From the NCBI GenBank assembly GCA_037953625.1, contig CM075653.1, forward strand, positions 6,448,001 through 6,512,000: DNA of 64,000 nucleotides, written 5' to 3'. Below are positions 56,401-64,000 of this stretch, piece by piece (within the stretch, counting starts at the first letter, position 1; each line of letters starts with the position of its first letter). Below the pieces are notes generated by a model. The model saw only the letters and a program-made list of their open reading frames with translations. It made no database searches and was not told the origin of the DNA. A program made the position numbers and the translations under genes. This DNA is from Crotalaria pallida. Taxonomy: Eukaryota > Streptophyta > Magnoliopsida > Fabales > Fabaceae.

Positions 56401-56845
56401 TAAATAAATTTGCAAAACTGACATATTTAAATAAATCTGCATTAGAAATCTGTATTAAAAAAATATTCTGAGTAAATCTGCTAAAAAAAATTAATAAAAT
56501 TAATAAAAAAAAAAACATACATGCCCGGAGCATCTTATCTACTCGGAGCATGTTAGACTTTCCCTTGTTTATTTTTGGAGATAAGATATTGTATGAATTT
56601 TGGTGATAAGTGTTTTCGAAATGTGATTTTGGTAATATCTCGATGATGGAACTTGATCAATGTCGTGTGACATGACGAAATAATTTTTAGTAATGTAAAT
56701 GTTGATGAGGATGAAATACTTTTATGCAAATAATTTTTAGAACCATGTCATAAATTGTTAAAAAAAAAAAATTACCCATATTTTACTACATTTTTCTTAA
56801 AAGAGAGGATATTTTTTTTGAAGTTACTAAATCGGGATGTTACAT
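53410..56845 (+). mobile_element. Long gypsy 3' LTR (about 3.4 kb) containing other repeat material
   Basis: It begins TGTAAGACCC right after a PPT-like tract and ends CGGGATGTTACA. The terminus matches the LTR fragment at 1-1236. The middle (about 54540-55990) has non-coding R1-like leader sequence, including ACTCGGACTTCATTGTCTATATTACTT twice (about 55920 and 55950), so a nested insertion is possible. A (GAT)n run lies at about 54238-54284. Small ORFs in it (54303-54536, 56193-56471) have no recognisable homology. Confidence 0.55.
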
Positions 56846-57116
56846 ACTCTCTTCATCCTTAAATATAAAAACTTTTTGCCATTTTTATTTTGTTCTTACT
56901 TACAAGACTCCATATCAATTTTCAGTGTGACAATTAATTAATTCTTCTAAAAACACTCATGTTTATTTAATACTTTTTAGATTTCTAATACTGTTAATAT
57001 GGGTAGTTTTGAAAATACATATTAAAAGTTAACATTTTCAATATCATTAACTAAATTAACCAACTTTCTTAATAAACGTGAAATCTACAAAAAAATGTCT
57101 TTTAAATAGAGAATTA
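56846..57116. mobile_element. Stowaway-like MITE, diverged
   Basis: The left end ACTCTCTTCATCCTTAAATATAAAAAC pairs imperfectly with GTCTTTTAAATAGAGAATTAGAGATGGAGAGA at the right. It lies between the LTR end and the LINE tail. The right end may run to about 57130. Confidence 0.5.
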
Positions 57117-57920
57117 GAGATGGAGAGATAACAACAACTAAGCCTTTATCCTACTAGGTGAGGTCGGCTACATGGATCAAACGACGTCATAAAGGCCTAT
57201 CATAAATCATGTCTTTCGATAAGGCATTGATTATCATATCCTTCTTAATTGTTTCACCTATAGTTTTTCTAGGTCTTCCTCTTCCTCTAGCCCTTGTAGT
57301 ACCCTCCATTTGGTCTACCCTCCTAACCGGGGCTTCCACGTCTCCTCCACACATGCTCAAACCACCTAAGACGAGATTCCACCATCTTTTCAACAATAGG
57401 GGCAACCCCGACTCTTTCTCGAATATACTCATTTCTAATCCGATCTTGTCTGGTGTGCCCACTCATCCACCACAGCATCCCCATCTCTGCTACATGAAGT
57501 TTATTCTCTTGTGTGCCCTTTGCCGCCCAACACTTTGTCCCATATAACATTGCCGGTCTTATAGCAGTGCGGTAGAACTTTCCTTTAAGTTTAAGTGATA
57601 CCTTCTTATCACATAACACGCCAGAGATACTCCTCAATTTCATCCACCCTGCTTGAATCCTATGATTTACATCCCCTTCTATTTCTGCATCATGCTGTAA
57701 GATAGATCCAAGGTACTTAAACTTTGGGACTTGTGCTATGACATGCTCTCCAACATTCACCTCCCTAGTAGGGCTTATGTGTCTCTTGCTAAAATTACAT
57801 GCCATATACTCTGTCTTACTTCGACTAATCCGAAAACCATACCCTTCTAAAGTTTGTCTCCACATTTCAATCTTCTCATTTATTTACTCTCTAGTATCCC
57901 CAATAAGAACAATATCAATC
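57117..57920 (-). pseudogene. 5'-truncated RTE-type LINE: RT C-terminal region
   Basis: The minus-strand frame 57865-57323 reads MWRQTLEGYGFRISRSKTEY, FKYLGSILQHDAEIEGDVNH, GWMKLRSISGVLCDKKV, YRTAIRPAMLYGTKCW and RLRWFEHVWRR, the post-palm region of plant RTE reverse transcriptases. A frameshift near 57330 moves the reading to 57462-57187 (APVRRVDQ, RGRGRPRKT). Upstream, GDTRE, stop, INEKIE extends the similarity to about 57920. The 3' end has the AGTTGTTGTTA tail typical of RTE. The catalytic RT residues and endonuclease are absent, so it is a dead 5'-truncated copy. Confidence 0.88.
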
Positions 57921-58431
57921 CCCAACTATAATTCAAGAAATTTTATTAATTATTGAATTCAAAGTAAAAAAATTTACAAAACTCATTTAAAAATACTATA
58001 AAATAACTTTTCTTAACTGTCCGTTACCAAGACCATAGCTTAAAAATCAATCATCATTTTTTCATAAAAGTTTAAAGAAGAAAAGAAATTCTCTTATATA
58101 AAGTCAACTTTTATGGAACTTGATAAATTCCAGATTCCAAAGACATCTTTAGAGTTAACTTAAATGAAGCCCATGCATGGGCCCATTGCATCTCAGGTTC
58201 AACGGTCAAATTTCAAAACCCCTGAAATTATGAAGCTTTTTCATGACCGTTTGCTTCTTCTCATGTTTTATCTTTCACTTTCACATCACTTCTGAGTTCT
58301 TCAAATCTTTCTCTTTTTTTTTTTTCCATCACTCTTTTTCAGTCCTCATGAGTTCTAAAACACTCTTCTTTCTTCTTTAGACCATGCAAAAGTCACTTTA
58401 TACAAAATAGTAGTAGTAGTGGCTAATAATA
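57921..58431 (+). promoter_or_regulatory. Upstream region of the 58432 gene
   Basis: Contains CTTATATAAAGTC (about 58094), a plausible TATA box, followed by CT-rich sequence (58250-58380) suited to a 5' UTR. Inferred from position. Confidence 0.4.
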
Positions 58432-60147
58432 ATGAGGTGCTTTATACCTTGTTTTGGTGCTAAAAAGTGCAAAAACAAAAAACACTTGAGCTCTTCAAAT
58501 GTAAGCTCTTCACTCTTGATACATATTTTAAATGTAATCTATCTATCAATCTATCTTTCAAAGATTCATTTTTTTTCAATATTTGTTGCAGACCCATGTT
58601 GCTGAAAGAGCTCTTGAACCTGTTGTTCAACTCACACAGCAAAGTAATGTTGAAGAAACCATTGATTACATTACACAATCAAAGTAAGCATTCATTCCTT
58701 TATATTGTTCTGCTGCTTATCTATTTTGATTAGCTTTAGCTATCACTTCATTTATATCATCAAATTTTGATTCAAGGTTAAACTAAACTTTTGTCCTATA
58801 TTCAATTATTTTGTTTCAAAGTAACTTACTATGCATAAAATAGTTTCATCTCAACCCCCCTATGTTCAATTATTTTTATTTTTTATTTTTGTCTTTATTG
58901 TTATCACTATTACATCGTTTATTGGAGTTAAAGTATGAAGATCAAATTGAAAATGATGATTTTTGGACTTTGGTCCCTATACATTGTAAGTATTTTCATT
59001 TTGGTCTTTACTTTCAGTTTGAACCTTGTACTTTTAACTTCAATAAAGGGTATTGAATAAAAGAAAAACAGTCATGATCAAATTAGAAATATTTGTATAT
59101 TTGGGGGTTGAACTGAATTTATTTTTGTATAGGGACTGAGTTGAAAATGAGGAATCAGTGTGGTTTAAGTTTTACCATAATTCAAGATCAATTGTACCCT
59201 GCTAGGTGTGAGTGTGATAAGTGATAACTAAGGTGAATTATTGATGAAGTGTTAATTTTTTAATTAAGTGTAAAAAAAAAATAAAAAAACTGACAATTAA
59301 GTAGAATTCCCTTTCAAATAATAGTGCTGAAGTGACATCTACAAAGGGAGTAGTAAATAGCTTTGAGGCAAGCAGAGATGAGCAAGAAAAAGCTGCAAAT
59401 GAAAAAGAATTACCTCAAATAGGTAAGAAGAAAAAAGAGCATGAAGAAGAAGATCATGAGGTTAATAAAAAAACATTGCTTCAAGAAGAGTGTACTTCAG
59501 AGTCAGTGTTCTCTCTATCTATTGATTCCAAAAAACAAGTTTCAGCTGAGAATGAAGTTAATAGTCCAATGCAAGGAAAAGCAGCAAGAGAAGAAGAAAT
59601 ACCTCATATACATGAGGTTAATAAAAAAACATTGCTTCAAGAAGAGTGTACTTCAGAGTCACTGTTCTCTCTATCTATTGATTCCAAAAAACAAGTTTCA
59701 GCTGAGAATGAAGTTAATAGTCCAATGCAAGGAAAAGCAGCAAGAGAAGAAGAAATACCTCATATAGATGAGAAGAAAGATGAGCATGAAGAAGAAGATC
59801 ATGTGGTTAATAAAAAATTGCTTCAAGAAGAGTCTACTTCTGAGTCACTGTTCTCTCTATCTATTGATTCCAAAAAACAAGTTTCAGCTGAGAATGAAGT
59901 TAACAGTCCAATGCAAAAACACCCTTGTATCAGAAAAGAAGAATATGAAGCAGTGATAATAAAACCTGAAGAGCAATTAAATTGCATTGCTATAAGGAAG
60001 GTGAACTCCTATGAAGAAGAATCTTCTGCCAAGAAGTTGGAAGAGAACAATGAAGAAAAAGGGAAAATATATAGGTACCACGATTGCTGTGATGAGGGAT
60101 ATGAGGATGTTAACTTATATGAAAGTGATTTGGATGTTAATTTTGAA

Positions 60148-60178
<31 letters not shown>

Positions 60179-61187
60179 CTCACAATGATAAGAAAAGGGA
60201 AGTGGAGGAAGGTGCTGAAGATGTTAATAGAACATATTTTCAAGAAGAGTCTTCAGAGTCACTATTTTCTCTATCCATTGATTCTAGGAAAAGAATTTCA
60301 TCAGCTGAAAATGCAGATAATGAAGTTAACAGTATAATGATGCCGATAGCAGCACAAGGAGGGGTTGAACATGATTCCTCAGTGCTGAATCCAATTGAGA
60401 ATGTTATACAAGGGAGGGTGGTGAAAGCAGCAACAGTGTGCAAAATGTCAAAGAAGAAACATAAAGAAAACATCAACTTAGCAGTGCAACAAGATGTTGA
60501 TATTGATACTGATATACCGATTAGTCGAGAGCCTATTTTGAAGCTTTCAAACCACATGGCAAGGAAGAAGTTGAACAACAATAAGATGCAAGAAGTTGGC
60601 GTAGAGACAAGCCTCTCAAGCTGGTTGCTTGCACCAGAGGAAACAACACCAATTTCCATGAATATTGCAGATTATTCTGTGGGAGAGCATACACCAAAAG
60701 AAGGAAGAGGTAGTTCAGTGATGAGTCATGAGGAAAGACCAATTTTAGGAGCACTGAGCATTGAAGAGATAAGGAAGTATTCTGTGTCTACATCTTCAAG
60801 AAGGTCCAGAAGCAGGAGTCCTGATGAGACACCAATCATAGGCACTGTTGGGAGCTACTGGAGTCATACAGGGCAGAGCATGAATTCAGATTCAAACAGA
60901 AATCGAAAGGTACTCTCATACAAAGTTACTCTTTTATATCTGATTAATGATGTAGCATAAATTTGTAATTAACGTGTATTAGTTGGTTAACGATTTAGGA
61001 CAAAGCATCATTAACTAAGATTATAAGTAACGTGAGGAAAGTGAAGGGTGAAACAAGTCTGCATCTAATTATTTTGAAACTCCTCCTTTCATTACTGAGC
61101 ATTGCTTGGTTTTTGCAGGATGAGAGGCTAAAATGTAGTTCTACAATAAAGACCAGGCTAGAAAGAGCATTTGAAGCTGAAGTTTGA
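58432..61187 (+). CDS. Conserved plant protein of unknown function with internal tandem repeats, 604 aa
   Basis: Four exons: 58432-58500, 58592-58683, 59325-60909 and 61119-61187. All have GT-AG borders and consistent phases. The N-terminus MRCFIPCFGAKKCKNKK is Cys/basic, a possible lipid-modified membrane anchor (inference). THVAERALEPVVQLTQQ follows. The large exon has three copies of a 52-63 residue unit (EVNKKTLLQEECTSES, FSLSIDSKKQVSAENEVNS) plus a partial fourth at about residue 355, then an acidic segment with ten consecutive Asp. The C-terminal part (ARKKLNNNKMQEVGVETSLS, SHEERPILGALSIEEIRKYS, SRSRSPDETPIIGTVGSYWS) is conserved in plant proteins as far as I recall, but unnamed. The final exon is short and charged. 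The frame is intact, so it is likely expressed. It converges with PEX12, with 453 bp between the stop codons. Confidence 0.85.
59458..59919 (+). repeat. Coding tandem repeat in the 604-aa gene
   Basis: Units start at 59458, 59614 (156 bp later) and 59803 (189 bp later). The 33-bp difference is a linker coding for EKKDEHEEEDH-like residues, present before units 1 and 3 but not before unit 2. Units 1 and 2 are nearly identical at the DNA level. A diverged unit lies at about 60226-60333. Confidence 0.92.
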
Positions 61188-61640
61188 GCTAGTGAAGTGT
61201 GTTAGCTCTAGAATAGTAGTATCATCAAAATTATTTTACTTGGTTTTTACTGTTTTGTGCAAATAGTGAGCACAAGTAATTAAGGTCTAGACAGCCTTTT
61301 TAAAATAAAAGTAAGATCTAAATATGTAATTATTTTGATTTTTGTATTTGCAATTGATTCATCATGGCTGAGTGATAAATGATTGAAAAGTGACAAGATT
61401 TAATCGTCATCTTATTTTAGTTTGAACTTTGTGCGATGAATGAGTAAGAGGAACACAACAAAAATAATTCCTCTCTACCTCTTACCTATCCTCTAAACCT
61501 CCCTATAAATATAAAGTTATACTACATTATTACAACAATCATCGAGGATCTTTTAAACATGTCAATAAATTAATGATAAAAAAAAACATTTACTCAGAAA
61601 CTCTAATTCTAGCAAGCCCCCTTCCCCCTTCAACTGGGGC
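61188..61640. other. Intergenic region between two convergent genes
   Basis: Holds the 3' UTRs and terminators of the 604-aa gene and of PEX12. No ORF of interest. AATAAA-like signals are present (for example AAAATAAAAG near 61301). Confidence 0.6.
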
Positions 61641-63450
61641 CTAGACATCATGAAATAGTCTCCTTATCTGGTCAACTGTTGCAGGCATCAATGTAATTGG
61701 GCAGCGCTTATACTGTAATGAGGAAACGCAAAACAAGCATTAGCAATTTTTTTAAGGGTTTGCTTTTAAAAAAAATGTACTGAGAAGCTAAGTTCATTAT
61801 CCCGTGAGTACGTATTTAGTTTTACTATCATGAAAGTTAAGTTAAATATATCAACTTTTAAGACAATAAACACAGCACTTTCTAATGAAAAAGTTGCTTT
61901 TAAGGGCCCCCTAGTGAACTTTCCATCTAAGACCATTAGAAATATCCTTCATCCATATCTGGGTCCAGAGCTACTAGATGGAAAAAGGGGCCTGTATGCA
62001 AAATAATAATAATAATAAAAAACATGAAGAGTGATTTGAATTCAGATAGCTAAAGTTTAATCCTCAAGTTAGATGTGGAATTCCAATAGTGTATTTGCAA
62101 GTTAGGAGTCCAGAGCTCTCACCTGAGTAATATACTTAAATACGCAAGCATAGCAGAAGACAAACCCCGAAACTGTAACTACAGATGGATTTGCACGCTT
62201 CTGTAAGCACAAGGGGCAAACTGTTCTGTCTGAAGATAGCGGGATCCCGTCTTTGGCTACCTGTTTATGTTAATGTATTAGAAGCACAGATCCTTAAGGC
62301 AATGGACCAACACAATTTTGACATTACTTTGAAATTATAATAATTGATAGAGTGATCCTGCACCATAATGGGTGCAAGTTGAGGATCTTTTACAATGAAA
62401 GTTGAAACCCTTAATTATTTTTATCACATAACTTCTAATATGCCAGAATGGTTCATACTTTAGATACATTTAGATTTAATGCAGAAGAAAAGAACTGATG
62501 CAGAAGTGTTGAGAAAAGTTTTAAAAAATTTCTTCACCTTTGGTGGAGGAGGAGGAGGGGGAGGAGGATATACTGTGGGAGCTGACATTCTCTCCTCGGC
62601 AGACTGGTACCACCACTCCATCATCTACATATGTTTCACATAAATGAATATGCTGTTATAATTTGTACATCAACCTAATATTTTTATTATAAAAACATCA
62701 AGCAAATGTATTTAACAGCAAATCAACCAGAAGGCATACTTAAGAACCCTTAAAACAAGAAGTAAAACTTTAAGATAAGCCGAACCACCCAGGCAACCAT
62801 CACTATGTTGGCAGCAATATTTTACACCATGCAAGATACTAATCAGTTTCTAAACTTGAAGAAAACTATGCCAAATATGTACACAAAGTAAATATGGTAA
62901 ATTTCACAAAAATTTTGCATTATTATCTTAGGCACAAGCTAAATACTTAAAGAAGGAAGAAATATTATCAAGAGGACAAGACATCTCACTTTAAAGAAGA
63001 ACACTGCCGCAATCAAACCGGTTTGTGCATAGTCAAGTACAGCATATGTACAGCTGAGCAGTGCTCCTTGCAATGTCTGCATTATGAAACACATCATATA
63101 ACCATAATGCGGTTCGTGTGGATAACATGGAACATCTACAGAACATTTTATTCACACAGTCAACGTTATCTAAAAGATTGCATATGCTTATGCAGAATCA
63201 AAATCTTCCCTTTAAAAAAATTTAACAATTGAAAATATTATATCCCTGTCTACATGTGACAAGCAGGAAAAAATATGAAAAAAAATAAACAGAATATGAG
63301 CTAACTTCTTCAGAGTTAACTCATGGAAAGTGAGGGAAAGATACAGCCATTGAGCAGACAAAAATAATCACATACCTTCAACCATGGAGGGCCACGAAGT
63401 CTTTCACGTTCACGGCTACGTATCTTTGAAATTCTAGACGAGGTATCCAT
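61641..63450 (-). CDS. PEX12: Peroxisome biogenesis protein PEX12, 3'-terminal five exons (5' part outside window)
   Basis: Exons 63450-63376, 63076-62990, 62624-62538, 62260-62123 and 61712-61641 encode 25, 29, 29, 46 and 23 residues plus a stop, all phase 0. The reading is DTSSRISKIRSRERERLRG, then ALLSCTYAVLDYAQTGLIAA (transmembrane), MMEWWYQSAEERM, a nine-proline run, and the RING-like end VCPLCLQKRANPSVV, FVFCYACVFKYITQ, YKRCPITLMPATVDQIRRLF. PEX12 is an integral peroxisomal membrane RING protein that acts with PEX2 and PEX10 to ubiquitinate the import receptor PEX5. Plant PEX12 is about 390 aa, so only the last 40% is present. The visible exons are intact. I did not find the preceding exons within 63451-64000. 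Confidence 0.94.
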
Positions 63451-64000
63451 CTTTTTTGACATGAAAGGAGTAATGAGCAAATAATCAAATAACAAGAAAT
63501 TACACATTAAGTGGTATTTTCTGAGTAATTAGAAAGTTCTTAAACAGCAAAACAAAGCTCGCAAGTTGTTTGATTTGAATTTCATATAATGAATAAAGAA
63601 AATAACACTAATGTATCTTTCATCAAGCAAATTTCTACGTAGTTGATGGTTAAGGTACCATAGATTGATGAAGTAACTAATGAATTAGCATATGTGTTGC
63701 ACTTGAAACATGATTTAGCATTCTTCAAAGAAAGATGCATTGAATTAGCAAAAACATCAAATATAGTCTGAAAATCAAAAGCCTTTTTCTTCATAGTTCT
63801 GTTCTGCCCATCATTAACCACTAACATACACCCATACATAAGCGGACATGCAAACAAACAGATTCATTCTCATTCACCCATGATAGAGCAGCACTTAACA
63901 TATGGCAACTGAGGCATGGTGGAAAGATGTTATTTTACTAAATATGGGTCTGGATCTCTATAGGCTGACAATTAGCCAACCACTATATGTGAAGTTTGGA
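63451..64000 (-). other. Probable PEX12 intron running off the window
   Basis: No exon matching the N-terminal or first transmembrane parts of PEX12 is seen. The minus-strand ORF 63582-63857 has no PEX12 similarity. The acceptor for the 63450 exon is TCAAAAAAG. Confidence 0.5.

Noticed and set aside
1..64000. CRISPR arrays, bacterial operons or prokaryotic mobile islands
   Set aside because: No regularly spaced identical repeats of that type. Introns, MITEs and plant LTR elements show eukaryotic nuclear DNA.

Overview
The window is nuclear DNA of a flowering plant. Genes are intron-rich and AT-rich, and are embedded in nested LTR retrotransposons, MITEs and low-complexity AT DNA. Protein similarities (PEX12, a plant ankyrin/GPCR-chaperone protein, a NERD/CCCH-44-type PHD protein, a vicilin-like cupin remnant) and the repeat types fit a eudicot, most likely a papilionoid legume. 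The species cannot be fixed from the sequence alone.

Layout. 1-1236 is the end of a long gypsy-type LTR. 1238-2650 is a head-to-head foldback of a dispersed repeat, called R1 here. 4697-9318 (minus) is a nine-exon PHD/Plus-3 gene. Its upstream flank (about 9365-10920) is directly duplicated at about 11640-12747. A further R1 copy follows (12748-13036 and 20976 to about 22000). It is split by a complete insertion of a deleted Tat-lineage gypsy element (13037-20975, TSD TAAGG). That element keeps gag and protease, scraps of pol, and a spliced antisense ORF of the putative-gypsy-type-transposon family. 22030-22537 is a copia LTR remnant. 24357-25084 (minus) is a vicilin-like cupin pseudogene. 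25631-29566 is a degenerate copia element (TSD AAAAT), invaded at its PPT/3' LTR junction by a solo LTR of the Tat family (TSD GGAAG).

32709-36755 (minus) is an intact ankyrin-repeat/GPCR-chaperone gene with a 5' UTR intron. 37-40.2 kb is a cluster of Stowaway-like MITEs and a foldback element. 42528-50902 is the most interesting object: an 8.4-kb LTR element (LTRs about 1.26 kb, TSD GACCC) without recognisable gag or pol. It carries, in sense orientation, a decayed multi-exon gene with a plant mobile domain and a coiled-coil tail. It sits inside an older MITE-like element. 51947-52789 is another TIR element, 53410-56845 a 3.4-kb gypsy LTR, and 57117-57920 a 5'-truncated RTE-type LINE.

The right end is genic. 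58432-61187 (plus) is a four-exon gene for a conserved plant protein of unknown function with internal tandem repeats. It converges on 61641-63450 (minus), the five 3'-terminal exons of PEX12, whose 5' part lies beyond the window. Ankyrin/GPCR-chaperone and PEX12 homologues are, from memory, neighbours in Arabidopsis (At3g04470/At3g04460), so the 21 kb of mobile DNA between them here looks like a locus expanded by insertions. All exon boundaries are read by eye from splice dinucleotides, reading frame and family similarity.
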